DNA of 64,000 bases from Terrihalobacillus insolitus (GCF_028416575.1 NZ_JAMQKB010000001.1:1-64000); one strand, 5' to 3'; counted from the stretch's first letter, positions 54,988 through 63,972 are shown. Translations and numbers: made by a program. The notes: generated by a model not told the origin, from the letters alone.

Positions 54988-56289
54988 TTACTCCTCCCCA
55001 TCTACACGATAGTAGCTAATTATTTTTTTGACCACGGACAATTCACTTAGATTTTCTATACAATTTAAAAATTGCTGTTTATTGACCGTATGTGTGACCA
55101 TGACGATTTCAGCTGTATTTAATTCCTTATTTGGGAGTGGCAGCTGTAATATTTTTTCAAAGCTAACCTTTTGATTTGCAAAAATATCGGTAACCTTAAA
55201 AAATGTACCCGTTTCATCGTCAACTTCCATTCGAATGAAATATTTCGAATATCTCTCTTTGTTATCCTTTAATTGTGTCGTATATTGTGGACTAATGTAT
55301 GAATTCCCGCTCACACCTAAGCGTATATTCTTTACTGCGGCCATCAAATCGGATACGATAGCTGATGCTGTTGGTAGACTCCCTGCACCAGGGCCATAAA
55401 ACATCGTTTCTCCTACTGCTTCACCATAGACATAAACAGCATTGTATTCATTTTTCACAAGTGCTAACGGATGGTCGTTCGGAAGTAAAGTAGGCTCTAC
55501 GCCGACCTCTACCTTCCCATCATTTATTGCTGCAATTCCTATGAGTTTAATCGTATAACCAAGCTGATTAGCAAACTTAAGGTCATCTTCGGTAATCATT
55601 GTTATTCCTTGTGTTTCCACATCCTCTAGCCGTATATTCATTTTAAAAGCTAAGTTAGCAAGCAAAGTCATCTTTCGTGCTGCATCTAGTCCTTCCACAT
55701 CTGCAGTTGGATCTGATTCAGCAAACCCTAATTCCTGAGCTTCTTTTAAAACGGAAGCAAAAGGAAGCTGTTCTTCGGTCATTTTAGTTAAAATAAAATT
55801 TGTTGTCCCATTCACGATGCCCATCATTTTTTGAATACGATCAGATGCAAGCCCATCAGATAAGGATCGCAAAATCGGAATCCCGCCAGCAACACTTGCC
55901 TCAAAAAAAACGTCACAGCTATTTTCTTTCGCTAACTGAAGCAACTGTGCTCCACTGACTGCCATTAAGTCTTTATTTGCTGTAATGATATGCTTTTTCT
56001 GCAAAATAGCTTGCTCTAATATCGTATAGGTGTTGTCAATTCCACCCATCACTTCTACTACTACATCAATTTCGTCATTATATATAAGATCATCAACATT
56101 GGTTGTTAATACACTCGGATCAATCGCCACATCTCTTTTTTTAAGGATATCGTTAACGAGGATTTTCGTAATTCTTATCTCACACCCTAATTTATATTTA
56201 ATTTGTTCTTGATGGTTTTCTAAAATTTTAACAACACCAGACCCTACGGTACCTAAACCGCACAATCCTATATTAATCTGCTGTTTCAT
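54988..56289 (-). CDS. hom: homoserine dehydrogenase
   Basis: Hom reduces aspartate semialdehyde to homoserine. The 433-residue protein has an N-terminal nucleotide-binding region [13 protein letters not shown] near residue 8, the conserved [14 protein letters not shown] near 165 and [16 protein letters not shown] near 193. A C-terminal ACT domain (about residues 345-430) allows threonine feedback. It heads hom-thrC-thrB. GAGGGGG lies 8 bases before the ATG. A family B repeat lies about 140 bases upstream. Confidence 0.95.
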   Translation of the reverse strand: MKQQINIGLCGLGTVGSGVVKILENHQEQIKYKLGCEIRITKILVNDILKKRDVAIDPSVLTTNVDDLIYNDEIDVVVEVMGGIDNTYTILEQAILQKKHIITANKDLMAVSGAQLLQLAKENSCDVFFEASVAGGIPILRSLSDGLASDRIQKMMGIVNGTTNFILTKMTEEQLPFASVLKEAQELGFAESDPTADVEGLDAARKMTLLANLAFKMNIRLEDVETQGITMITEDDLKFANQLGYTIKLIGIAAINDGKVEVGVEPTLLPNDHPLALVKNEYNAVYVYGEAVGETMFYGPGAGSLPTASAIVSDLMAAVKNIRLGVSGNSYISPQYTTQLKDNKERYSKYFIRMEVDDETGTFFKVTDIFANQKVSFEKILQLPLPNKELNTAEIVMVTHTVNKQQFLNCIENLSELSVVKKIISYYRVDGEE

Positions 56290-56432
56290 TTCTACGCCCC
56301 CTCATTGTATCCTTATAGTGTACAGTTGTTTATATATAGGGGACATTATACAGACTAACTCTTACTTTGACAAGTGAAAATACAGCCTAATTTCCAAAAG
56401 CACTAGCGGCCGTTTTTAAAACCTCCCATACA

Positions 56433-56562
56433 CAAGCGAACTCGTTTCAGCAAGCTGAAACATTGGGGAATCAGATGGAGTCTCGACTCCACCTGATTGG
56501 AAATTCCCACCTACGCTTCGCTTAGAGGTGGGGGTCTAAAACCCTAAAACCATTTAAAGATA
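56433..56562. repeat. family B structured repeat, full copy
   Basis: 129-130 bases forming three consecutive hairpins: GTTTCAGC/GCTGAAAC; CAGATGGAGT/ACTCCACCTG; CCCACCT/AGGTGGG around ACGCTTCGCTTAG. It is almost identical (about two base changes) to 61470-61598. No gene is inside. It lies between hom (5' side) and the dehydrogenase gene at 56606 (3' side). Confidence 0.9.
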
Positions 56563-56598
56563 AAAAAAAGCTAAGAGTCTGCAACTCAAAGCTTTTTC
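56562..56598 (-). terminator. terminator of the 2-hydroxyacid dehydrogenase gene
   Basis: AAAAGCTTTGAGT pairs with ACTCTTAGCTTTT, followed on the minus strand by TTTTATC, just after the stop of the 56606 gene. Confidence 0.8.
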
Positions 56599-56605
56599 GT
56601 TGTAT

Positions 56606-57574
56606 TTAATTAAATACAGGTGTTTTTGGTTCTTTTCCTTGTATAACAAGCCGAATGTTTTCTAAACAGAGCTGTGCCATTGCTTCACGAGTTTCGATGC
56701 TTGCTGAACCAATATGTGGGAGACAGATGACTTGATCCAATGCTAAAAGTGGGTGCGTATTTCTAATTGGTTCCTCCGTATAAACGTCTAAGCCAGCTCC
56801 CCTAATTTCACCTTGCATCAATGCTTCATACAAATGATTCTCGTTCACAACCTGTCCACGGGAAGCATTGATGAAGATAGCGGACTGCTTCATTCTTTTA
56901 AATGCATTTTTATTAAACAAATTTTTCGTTTCCTCACTTAGTGGCGCTAAACATACTACATAATCCGCTTGTTCTAGCAAATTATCAAAAGACAAATAGG
57001 TTGCACCAAGGGATTCCTCTGCATGTCTCTTTCTTGACCTGTTATAATATACTATTTCCATTTCAAACCCTTGTGCACGTCTAGCTACAGCCTCACCGAT
57101 TCTCCCCATCCCAACAATACCAATCTTCTTGTGGTGGACATCGGTTCCCGCCAACAAAAAGGGAGACCAATTTTTCCATTTGTCTTTCTTTACATAGTCG
57201 CTTGCTTCTACTATTCTTCTAGCCGTACTAAGCAACAATCCAAATGTTAAGTCAGCTGTCGTTTCAGTAAGAACATCGGGCGTGTTCGTTACGATAATGC
57301 CCTGTTGTTTTGCTGCTTTGACATCTATGTTGTCGTATCCTACTGCAAAATTAGCAACGACTTTTAATTGTTTCATTCTCATAAAAAAATCTTTATCCAG
57401 TTCATCTGTTAACATGCTAACAATAGCATCCGACTTTTGGCTTTCTTCCATTAACGTTTTACGTTCGATTGATTTTTCCTCATATGGCCACATTTTAATA
57501 TCAAAATATTGTCGGTATTCACCAACAATGTGCTCCGGCAATTTTCGTGTAATATAGAGACGTGGTTTCGTCAT
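56606..57574 (-). CDS. D-2-hydroxyacid dehydrogenase
   Basis: A 322-residue NAD(P)-dependent dehydrogenase of the D-isomer family, probably acting on glyoxylate/hydroxypyruvate (GyaR/GhrB-like); the exact substrate is uncertain. The NAD motif GMGRIGEAVARR lies near residue 154, the substrate arginine in NASRGQVVN near 235, a catalytic glutamate in TEEP near 264, and histidine in LPHIGSAS near 283. ATG 57574 is chosen as the family start; a GGAGG lies about 13 bases upstream, rather far. It follows yutH closely (20-base gap). Confidence 0.9.
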   Translation of the reverse strand: MTKPRLYITRKLPEHIVGEYRQYFDIKMWPYEEKSIERKTLMEESQKSDAIVSMLTDELDKDFFMRMKQLKVVANFAVGYDNIDVKAAKQQGIIVTNTPDVLTETTADLTFGLLLSTARRIVEASDYVKKDKWKNWSPFLLAGTDVHHKKIGIVGMGRIGEAVARRAQGFEMEIVYYNRSRKRHAEESLGATYLSFDNLLEQADYVVCLAPLSEETKNLFNKNAFKRMKQSAIFINASRGQVVNENHLYEALMQGEIRGAGLDVYTEEPIRNTHPLLALDQVICLPHIGSASIETREAMAQLCLENIRLVIQGKEPKTPVFN

Positions 57575-57594
57575 TTCGGGATTTCTTCCTCCTT

Positions 57595-58569
57595 TTACCA
57601 ATCAATAATTGGAATTTGTAACGATGCGGCATCCATACCAATCTCACCGAAAAAAGATTTTATATATTTCTCGTAGATGGTTTGTTTTTTCAATATTTCT
57701 TTAAATTGCTTATAACTATATTCTAGGTTATGTGACTGAAATCCTTTTTCTAATTCATCAAATAAGTGCGTCGGAAATAGCAGCCGTCCATAAATCAATC
57801 GCCAACAAAAAATGGACATTTGCGACTGTTTACCATACTCTTGTAGGAAGTTCTGAATTTGCTGAAAAGGATCCTCGATTTCTTGTAATAAAAGAAATCG
57901 AATATATTCGGCAATATCCCGAGCTGGATGATCATATACTAAATCTTGTGGAAAAATAATTTGTTGATCCAATTGTTGGTTATACCGTATAAAATTGATT
58001 GTACCGCGATCTGTTTCATTATATCTTGTATCTAACTCTGTTTCTTGTAAATATTGTAGTGCATTTTCAGTCAACCCGATCATATATGGAAAAGTATCAA
58101 CAAATAATCTGTGAAATGGTGACGCTTTTGTGGTTGTCTTGTTTACGTACATCTCTTCATAAAAGGCTAATTTGTTCGCCCAAAGTGTTCTCCATTTACC
58201 ATAACTTGAAAGATGCTTTGGCTCATATGGATAACGTTTCGCTGCATTATGAAACATAGCTAACTTACACCCGTTCGATAAAGATGAATCGAGTGATTCC
58301 TTGATTTGAGCTTCAAGTACCACATATGTTTTTTGATCATATTGCGTCACTATATATCCACTGTGGGAGAAAATAGGAGTTGCAACATGGATCATTCCTT
58401 GGTTGTGAAGAAAGTCTGCTATTGCCTTTTGTTCATAGTGTACTTCTTCACTGTAAGCGGTAGGAATGATAAAATAGATATGGTTCTTTATTCTGTATCC
58501 TTCGATTCCATTTATCGTAATTTTGCTTCCGTCAACATTATGAAGATATTGGGATAATACTTCCTTCAA
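57595..58569 (-). CDS. yutH: spore coat-associated protein YutH
   Basis: A 324-residue protein of the YutH/CotS-like kinase-fold group, sporulation linked in B. subtilis. Matching stretches include LAMFHNAAKRYPYEP near residue 103, VDTFPYMIGLTENALQYL near 150, VYDHPARDIAEYIR near 222, and FCWRLIYGRLLFPTHLF near 264. Typical kinase catalytic motifs are incomplete, so a structural role is likely. Its neighbours match the B. subtilis yut region. Confidence 0.88.
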   Translation of the reverse strand: MKEVLSQYLHNVDGSKITINGIEGYRIKNHIYFIIPTAYSEEVHYEQKAIADFLHNQGMIHVATPIFSHSGYIVTQYDQKTYVVLEAQIKESLDSSLSNGCKLAMFHNAAKRYPYEPKHLSSYGKWRTLWANKLAFYEEMYVNKTTTKASPFHRLFVDTFPYMIGLTENALQYLQETELDTRYNETDRGTINFIRYNQQLDQQIIFPQDLVYDHPARDIAEYIRFLLLQEIEDPFQQIQNFLQEYGKQSQMSIFCWRLIYGRLLFPTHLFDELEKGFQSHNLEYSYKQFKEILKKQTIYEKYIKSFFGEIGMDAASLQIPIIDW

Positions 58570-58699
58570 CGATTATCTCCCCTTCTTCAGCTTTTTGTTC
58601 ATCTTATGATAAGTTCCGATAGATCTGAACCTTTTCATGGAAATTATCATTCCATAAGATATTAAGGATCCTATACTAAAAAAGATTGGTGTGAATGAA

Positions 58700-59200
58700 A
58701 TGGAAAAACAAACGAAAAAAAGTATGTTAGAAAAAAAAGCACGAGCGTGGCTGGAAGAACGAGGTGTAACGATCGATGATATCGCCGATCTTGTTTACTA
58801 CTTACAAAACAAATATCATGATAACTTAACATTAGATGAATGCCATTATCAGGTTGATCGGGTTCTTACAAAACGTGAAGTACAAAACGCAGTGATTACT
58901 GGAATTCAATTAGACGTCTTGGCCGAGAAAAACCAATTAGAGTCACCACTGCAAGAAACGATCGCTAAAGACGAAAGCCTTTATGGGGTCGATGAAATTA
59001 TTGCATTATCAATTGTTAACGTATATGGTTCAATTGGATTTACCAATTACGGCTATATTGATAAACAAAAACCAGGCATTCTAAAAAAATTAAATGACAA
59101 ATCATCTGGTGATTGCCATACTTTTTTAGATGACATCGTTGGAGCTATTGCTGCTGCAGCATCTAGCAGGCTTGCCCACGGAATAGCTGATGACGAATAA
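58700..59200 (+). CDS. yutG: phosphatidylglycerophosphatase A-related protein YutG
   Basis: A 166-residue protein of the PgpA-related YutG family. Conserved motifs include GVTIDDIADLVYYLQ near residue 22, ESLYGVDEIIALSIVNVYGS near 92, and SGDCHTFLDDIVGAIAAAA near 135, where acidic residues could bind metal. PgpA dephosphorylates phosphatidylglycerol phosphate, but B. subtilis YutG lacks firm proof and has few hydrophobic segments. ATG 58700 is preferred over GTG 58691; both have weak ribosome sites. Confidence 0.82.
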   Translation: MEKQTKKSMLEKKARAWLEERGVTIDDIADLVYYLQNKYHDNLTLDECHYQVDRVLTKREVQNAVITGIQLDVLAEKNQLESPLQETIAKDESLYGVDEIIALSIVNVYGSIGFTNYGYIDKQKPGILKKLNDKSSGDCHTFLDDIVGAIAAAASSRLAHGIADDE

Positions 59201-59316
59201 CATTCCTACCTTTGTACTTGGTTAGGAAAATATTCAAAGCATGAAGCGAACAGTAAGTATGTATACACATCACACAACCTGTTACTCATTGCCTTTTTTT
59301 AGACCATACCTTATGT

Positions 59317-59356
59317 AAAAAGCTTGTTGGATTCCTAGTAGTCCAACAAGCTTTTG
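59317..59356. terminator. bidirectional terminator between yutG and yutF
   Basis: AAAAGCTTGTTGGA pairs with TCCAACAAGCTTTT around TTCCTAGTAG. It has T-rich ends. Confidence 0.85.
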
Positions 59357-59360
59357 TTCG

Positions 59361-60131
59361 TTATATCATTGGAATCCATTCTTCAAGGGAATGGATTTGA
59401 AATGTCGGTTTAATCTCATATTGCTGTAGTTCTTCTGCTGTAGTAATGCCAGTAAAAACCATTAGTGTATCTAATCCGGCATTCATTCCAGCTAATATAT
59501 CGGTATGATAATTATCCCCCACCATAACAGTTTCAGATGCCGATAACCCTATTTTTTCTAGTGCCTGATCCATTATTATTGCCTCTGGCTTTCCTACAAC
59601 AAGTGGTTGAATACCTGTACTTACAGTAACAACAGACGTTAGTGATCCATTGCCTGGCAGTAAACCCCTTTCTGTTGGAATTGCAACATCCCCGTTCGTC
59701 GAAATAAAGGAAGCCCCAGAGCGAACATTTAAACATGCGGTTGCTAATTTTTCATAAGTGATCTCTCGGTCAACCCCCATTACAACATAATCACAATCTT
59801 CCATAGACAAAGTCAAATCGGCCTTCTCTAATGCGTCGAATAAGCCTTCTTCACCGATTGCGTAAACAAGTGCATTTTCTTTCTCCTGTTTTATGTAAGA
59901 AGCAGTTGCCATGCTCGTTGTGAATATCTCATCTGGAATAGCTGGAATATCCATGCTGTTAAGCTTACGAGCAACTTGTTCCTGCGTTCTAGAAGAATTA
60001 TTCGTTAAAAAAAGAAGTGGAATTCCTTTATCTTTTAATGTTTTAACAAAATCGGATGCAGCCTCAATTTTTTCGGTACCACGATACATTGTCCCGTCAA
60101 GATCAATGAAATACCCTTTATACTGTTTCAT
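59361..60131 (-). CDS. yutF: HAD phosphatase YutF (NagD-like)
   Basis: A 256-residue HAD-superfamily IIA phosphatase. The catalytic DxD lies in FIDLDGTMYRG near residue 9, the conserved LFLTNNSSRTQEQVA near 40, and the metal region VMVGDNYHTDILAG near 205. B. subtilis YutF acts on small phosphosugars or p-nitrophenyl phosphate in vitro; the natural substrate is open. GGAGGAAAC lies upstream of the ATG. Same order as in B. subtilis (yutE, yutF). Confidence 0.92.
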   Translation of the reverse strand: MKQYKGYFIDLDGTMYRGTEKIEAASDFVKTLKDKGIPLLFLTNNSSRTQEQVARKLNSMDIPAIPDEIFTTSMATASYIKQEKENALVYAIGEEGLFDALEKADLTLSMEDCDYVVMGVDREITYEKLATACLNVRSGASFISTNGDVAIPTERGLLPGNGSLTSVVTVSTGIQPLVVGKPEAIIMDQALEKIGLSASETVMVGDNYHTDILAGMNAGLDTLMVFTGITTAEELQQYEIKPTFQIHSLEEWIPMI

Positions 60132-60173
60132 AACCGTTTCCTCCTTCTTGATCTGAACCGTACATTGGAAAAA

Positions 60174-60617
60174 TCAGTCCTTTTGTCCAGTAAAAGTAGA
60201 GGCTGTCCCAGTTTCCCCCTCAACATAATCCCTCACTCGTTGTGTGTAGTGTTCCATTGACGAAAGGCTAGAATCCATTACCTGTTTTATTTGTTCATGA
60301 TCAATATGCAAATAATCCTTAACAAGCATTTTCCTTAATGCAATGACTTCTTTGTACATGTGTATTTCGTTTTCTGGGAGAACTTTTTCGTCAACAAGAA
60401 TATCCACAATATCCTCAAAGCTTCCAGGATCTCGCATGATAAAACCGTCTATTATCATATTTCCTATGTCTAGCATAGATTCAATGGTCATATGAACCAT
60501 TCGTTCAAGGCTGAGCCTCTCTAGAAACGAATCAAATGTATGCTGATGGTACTCATTTATAAGTCCTTCCATGTAGAGAATTGTTCGTTCCATTTCGTTT
60601 CGATCAACAAAATACAT
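60174..60617 (-). CDS. yutE: DUF86/HepT-like protein YutE
   Basis: 147 residues, all helical, of the DUF86/HepT group of HEPN proteins (conserved MLDIGNMIIDG near residue 49 and PGSFEDIVDILVDE near 65). HEPN RNases use RX4-6H; here the site reads RKMLVKDY near 115, with Lys in place of His, so RNase activity is doubtful. No MntA-type nucleotidyltransferase partner is adjacent. It matches the stand-alone B. subtilis YutE. GGAGGGAT precedes the ATG. Confidence 0.87.
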   Translation of the reverse strand: MYFVDRNEMERTILYMEGLINEYHQHTFDSFLERLSLERMVHMTIESMLDIGNMIIDGFIMRDPGSFEDIVDILVDEKVLPENEIHMYKEVIALRKMLVKDYLHIDHEQIKQVMDSSLSSMEHYTQRVRDYVEGETGTASTFTGQKD

Positions 60618-60825
60618 GACACGATCCCTCCTACAGTTTCATTTATCAATCATACCACAGACACAGATCAACATAAAAATCGATTTGGACAAAAAAATCA
60701 GCTATGATATGATTAGAAAAATACGACGTATCGTCAATAATACTGAAAATTGAAGTCTTTTCTTATACTTTAATCGGACAAATAACTTAAAGTATTCGAT
60801 TAACCAAAAACGAAAGGTGAAAATT

Positions 60826-61101
60826 ATGGAAAATAACTGGACAACCATCATCGATGAAACTGAATTGATGAAAAGTAGGATAGTCAGTTTTAAGGGCTAC
60901 TATCATCGGTATGATCTCATCATTTTCCAGTCTGATCGATTTAAAGGGAAACAACTTGTAGTGGATTTGCAAAGTAATCGGTTTTCTCTATTAGATCAAG
61001 TGACATTGGAAGAAGAAGCATTATTAGAACACGATCTTAATTACACTGAGGTAGAGGCTGATGACCTAAGGCGATTTCTCCGAAGTCATTTTTCCTCTTA
61101 A
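60826..61101 (+). CDS. DUF3055 family protein
   Basis: 91 residues, with SRIVSFKGYYHRYDLIIFQS near residue 14, GKQLVVDLQSNRFSLLD near 39 and a C-terminal helix. This is the pattern I recall for DUF3055, found in Bacillus genomes in this region. Function unknown. ATG 60826 is chosen, with AAAGGTGA upstream; GTG 60817 would overlap that site. Confidence 0.75.
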   Translation: MENNWTTIIDETELMKSRIVSFKGYYHRYDLIIFQSDRFKGKQLVVDLQSNRFSLLDQVTLEEEALLEHDLNYTEVEADDLRRFLRSHFSS

Positions 61102-61128
61102 ATCTTTAGTCAACACTTCATAATTACG

Positions 61129-61167
61129 AACCCCTTTGGTCAAACTACTGTACAAAGGAGGTTTTTT
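61129..61167 (+). terminator. hairpin/terminator holding the ribosome site of the next gene
   Basis: ACCCCTTTG (61130-61138) pairs imperfectly with CAAAGGAGGT (61153-61162), followed by T5-6. AAAGGAGG in the descending arm is the ribosome site of the gene at 61170. This is the same design as at 43139-43184. Confidence 0.65.
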
Positions 61168-61169
61168 AC

Positions 61170-61454
61170 GTGTCTGAAGAGGGCAAAAAGAAATATTCCG
61201 ATTTTTCAAATGTAGAAAGTTTGAGAAACGAATTGGTACCCGAAGAAACTCCTGAGGGGCCATACGGTTCACCAATTAGAAAAGATATGCCCGTTGAAGG
61301 AAAATCTACACCTTGGGAAAAGGGGCAAAGAAGAAAAAGCCAGTTCACATATGCGTATAAAGATTTTCACCAAGATCTTCCAAGAAAATTAGAAGGATCT
61401 CACCCGCTTCACGATCATGAGGGAGACGTAAAACCAGAACAAGAGAATGATTAA
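61170..61454 (+). CDS. small conserved hydrophilic protein
   Basis: 94 residues, very charged and probably disordered. Conserved short stretches: KYSDFSNVESLRNELVPEE, EGPYGSPIRKD, STPWEKGQR and FHQDLPRKLEGSHPLHDHEG. Relatives in Bacillus are labelled only cytosolic protein. Start GTG with AAAGGAGG 8 bases upstream. Function unknown. Confidence 0.8.
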   Translation: MSEEGKKKYSDFSNVESLRNELVPEETPEGPYGSPIRKDMPVEGKSTPWEKGQRRKSQFTYAYKDFHQDLPRKLEGSHPLHDHEGDVKPEQEND

Positions 61455-61469
61455 TGGTCTAAAAGTGTG

Positions 61470-61598
61470 AAGCGAACTCGTTTCAGCAAGCTGAAACATC
61501 GGGGAATCAGATGGAGTCTCGACTCCACCTGATTGGAAATTCCCACCTACGCTTCGCTTAGAGGTGGGGGTCTAAAAACCTAAAACCATTTAAAGATT
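61470..61598. repeat. family B structured repeat, full copy
   Basis: Same 129-base, three-hairpin element and same orientation as 56433-56562, with about two differences (CATCGGGG for CATTGGGG; AAAACC for AAACCC). It lies between the convergent genes at 61170-61454 and yutD. Confidence 0.9.
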
Positions 61599-61624
61599 AA
61601 GCTACTGGTTTGAAGTAGCTTAAT
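61596..61624 (-). terminator. hairpin at the yutD stop
   Basis: ATTAAGCTACT pairs perfectly with AGTAGCTTAAT and contains the yutD stop codon. The T-tract is short (CTTTAAATGG), so termination is likely but not certain. Confidence 0.55.
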
Positions 61625-61898
61625 TTTCTTTTACACGCCTTAATACAAAATAAGCACAACCAAAATTACAGTATTCATATAAATAGTCCTCTGCGGTACT
61701 GATTTTCGTATCAAAAGAGGCTTTCGGATTTTGGTCATCGTAAAATCCTTTTAATCGTAGCTGATCATATCCCCAGTCCCCTAAAATGAAGTCATATTTA
61801 CTTAGAATATCACTATACCGTTCCTCGAATGCCTCTTGCTGAAACCCGTTCTTTGCTTCTTCCATTATTTCATATTTTTTCCCTTGTATATCAATCAT
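61620..61898 (-). CDS. yutD: DUF1027 protein YutD
   Basis: 92 residues, closely like B. subtilis YutD: YSDILSKYDFILGDWGYDQL near residue 27, KGFYDDQNPKASFDTKIST near 49, and a final YEYCNFGCAYFVLRRV with two cysteines. Widely conserved in Firmicutes, function unknown. AAGGGGTGA lies upstream of the ATG. Confidence 0.92.
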   Translation of the reverse strand: MIDIQGKKYEIMEEAKNGFQQEAFEERYSDILSKYDFILGDWGYDQLRLKGFYDDQNPKASFDTKISTAEDYLYEYCNFGCAYFVLRRVKEN

Positions 61899-62073
61899 TA
61901 TGTCTCACCCCTTGAAAAATACGATCCTTAGCTGGTTATATTTTATCATATTTTTTAAAGCGAATCTTCAAAAAGTAAGTAATGGACACAATTTCTAGCA
62001 TGTAGAAGATCAAAATGACTCACAATAAAAAGGGGAGCATCTTTAGGCTTTAACAGTCAGGAGGTTTTTTATC

Positions 62074-62661
62074 GTGATAAAAAAGTATTTTTTCACATCA
62101 CTGCTTGCTTCGACACTATTTGTTGCAGGTTGTGCTAATAGCAATAATGCAACCGAACAAATAGATCAAGGTGGTATTGATGGAGGTAATAGCGGCGAGG
62201 CGAATGACCCTGCAACTTTAGGGCCAACAGACGACACTTCCTCGCGTTTAGGATATGTTCGTTATGATAAAGATCAATTAGATATGGATGCAGAACAAAA
62301 TCACGCTGTAACAATTGACCGTCACAAACTGGCCGACACAATTACACGATTGATTTTACGAAATGAAGGATTTGGAGATGCCGCAACACTCGTTACAGAT
62401 GACGAAGTGCTTATTGCATATGACAAGCCAGATGATTTAGATCCTGATGAAGCAGCGACAATTGTAAAGAAAACTGCAATGTCGATTACACCACGTTTTT
62501 ACCACGTCTATGTTTCAGATAAGGCAGTTACGTTTAGGGACATCCAAAGTCTTAAGAATTCGACATCAGAAAGCGATGATCACCAAAACACTCTCGATAG
62601 TATCATCGAGGACATGAAAGAAGCTCCCCAAGGTGAAGATGTTAAAATGAAATCGGAATAA
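62074..62661 (+). CDS. yutC: YhcN/YlaJ family sporulation lipoprotein YutC
   Basis: 195 residues. A lipoprotein signal (MIKKYFFTSLLASTLFVAGC, lipid cysteine at 20) is followed by a low-complexity Asn/Gly stretch and a YhcN/YlaJ domain (TITRLILRNEGFGDAATLVT near residue 88, EVLIAYDKPDD near 106). Family members lie in the spore inner membrane and affect germination. The start is GTG 62074, with GGAGG 9 bases upstream. The position matches yutC next to lytH in B. subtilis. Confidence 0.83.
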   Translation: MIKKYFFTSLLASTLFVAGCANSNNATEQIDQGGIDGGNSGEANDPATLGPTDDTSSRLGYVRYDKDQLDMDAEQNHAVTIDRHKLADTITRLILRNEGFGDAATLVTDDEVLIAYDKPDDLDPDEAATIVKKTAMSITPRFYHVYVSDKAVTFRDIQSLKNSTSESDDHQNTLDSIIEDMKEAPQGEDVKMKSE

Positions 62662-62666
62662 ACCAT

Positions 62667-62703
62667 ACACCCTTCTTCTGCTTACTGAGGAAGGGTGTTA
62701 ACT
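62667..62703 (+). terminator. yutC terminator
   Basis: ACACCCTTC pairs with GAAGGGTGT around a 14-base loop, followed by TAACTTTA; the T-tract is modest. Confidence 0.65.
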
Positions 62704-62851
62704 TTAAATTGATAAGATTACCATTAATCATTCTAAGACACATGTACAAACTATAATTAATGGAATTGGAAGGTGCTCAGATATAAGCGACATATCTTCT
62801 TTAAAACTCGAATTTGGGCACGAACTATGAGTGGAGGTGAATACAGATCAC

Positions 62852-63817
62852 ATGCTAGTCAAACGGAGACCGCTTCACTGCTTTTTTCTTTTTATGCTTT
62901 TCTTTATTTTGGTATCAGATGTTCATGCTGAAGAAAAAAATGAAGACGAAGAGAAAATGGCGCTCTACAAAAAAACAGAAGCAGTTACTCTTGTCCCTTG
63001 GTATTATTTAGCGGCTATTGACAAATATGAAAAGAATACGACAAAAGAGAAATCCGAAAAACTCATAACCATTGATATACCCGAAACAAAGTGGTATGGA
63101 ATCGGAAACCCAAGTAGAACAAACGATGATAGAATCATTTCTCTTTTTAAAGGAATCGGGAAAGATGGAAATGGAGACAATCTTGCAGACCCTGATAACA
63201 ATGAAGATGTTCTTTTCACAATGGCAAATTACCTAAAGAAATTCGGACGAACCGAACAGGATATTAAGATTGGACTATGGCGTTTTTACCATCGGGACTT
63301 AACGGTACAAACGATTATGAACATGGCAAAAGTGTATCAGACATTCGGAACATTAGATTTAAATAACCGTTCATTCCCGCTTCCCCTTCATGCCAATTAT
63401 AGCTATAAAAACACATGGGGGGATGCCAGAGGGTTTGGTGGGAGACGTATTCATGAAGGAACTGATATTTTTGCTAACTATGGTGTACCAGTAAAAGCAA
63501 CAACATATGGAGTAGTCGAAATAAAGGGATGGAATCGTTTCGGTGGTTGGAGAATTGGAATAAGGGATATGAACAATAATTACCACTATTATGCTCACCT
63601 AAACGGTTATAAAGATGGAATAGAAGTTGGGGATGTTGTGAAACCTGGAGATATAATTGGATCAGTAGGAGCAACTGGATACGGGCCACCTGGCACATCC
63701 GGAAAATTCCCACCTCATTTGCATTATGGTATGTATAAAGATAACGGTTATAGTGAGTGGTCATTTGACCCTTATCCTTATTTAAAACGCTGGGAACGTG
63801 CTGACAAACATAAATAA
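62852..63817 (+). CDS. lytH: LytH L-Ala-D-Glu endopeptidase (M23)
   Basis: A 321-residue exported M23 metallopeptidase. It has an N-terminal signal (HCFFLFMLFFILVSDVHA), a roughly 150-residue central region, then the M23 domain from about residue 180. Zinc ligands are in RRIHEGTDIF (His and Asp) and PHLHYGMY (HxH). LytH is the mother-cell sigma-K enzyme that trims cortex peptides to single L-alanine side chains in B. subtilis. ATG 62852 is taken; GGAGGTGA lies about 12 bases upstream. An alternative GTG lies at 62837. Confidence 0.9.
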   Translation: MLVKRRPLHCFFLFMLFFILVSDVHAEEKNEDEEKMALYKKTEAVTLVPWYYLAAIDKYEKNTTKEKSEKLITIDIPETKWYGIGNPSRTNDDRIISLFKGIGKDGNGDNLADPDNNEDVLFTMANYLKKFGRTEQDIKIGLWRFYHRDLTVQTIMNMAKVYQTFGTLDLNNRSFPLPLHANYSYKNTWGDARGFGGRRIHEGTDIFANYGVPVKATTYGVVEIKGWNRFGGWRIGIRDMNNNYHYYAHLNGYKDGIEVGDVVKPGDIIGSVGATGYGPPGTSGKFPPHLHYGMYKDNGYSEWSFDPYPYLKRWERADKHK

Positions 63818-63858
63818 AATGAAAATGGACCTTTTAAAATAAGGGTCCATTTTCATTA
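63818..63858. terminator. lytH terminator
   Basis: AATGAAAATGGACCTT pairs with AAGGGTCCATTTTCATT (one bulge), with T-runs at both ends, so it can also serve the convergent gene at 63868. Confidence 0.85.
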
Positions 63859-63867
63859 ACATTCATA

Positions 63868-63972
63868 TTACTTAGATTTAGAAGTTTTTCTTGCATGTAA
63901 AATACTTGCGATTAAACCGCCCCAAATAATGATTACACCAATAAGTCCCATCGTAATAGCGCCACCAGACAT
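63868..63972 (-). CDS. metS: MetS-type small subunit of an NSS amino acid transporter
   Basis: 34 residues (MSGGAITMGLIGVIIIWGGL then IASILHARKTSKSK): one membrane helix with a Trp-Gly-Gly turn and a basic tail. This is the pattern of the small MetS subunit that accompanies sodium-dependent MetP/NSS importers of methionine or alanine. AGGAGGTG lies 8 bases before the ATG. The large transporter gene should lie just beyond the right edge of the window. Confidence 0.8.
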   Translation of the reverse strand: MSGGAITMGLIGVIIIWGGLIASILHARKTSKSK

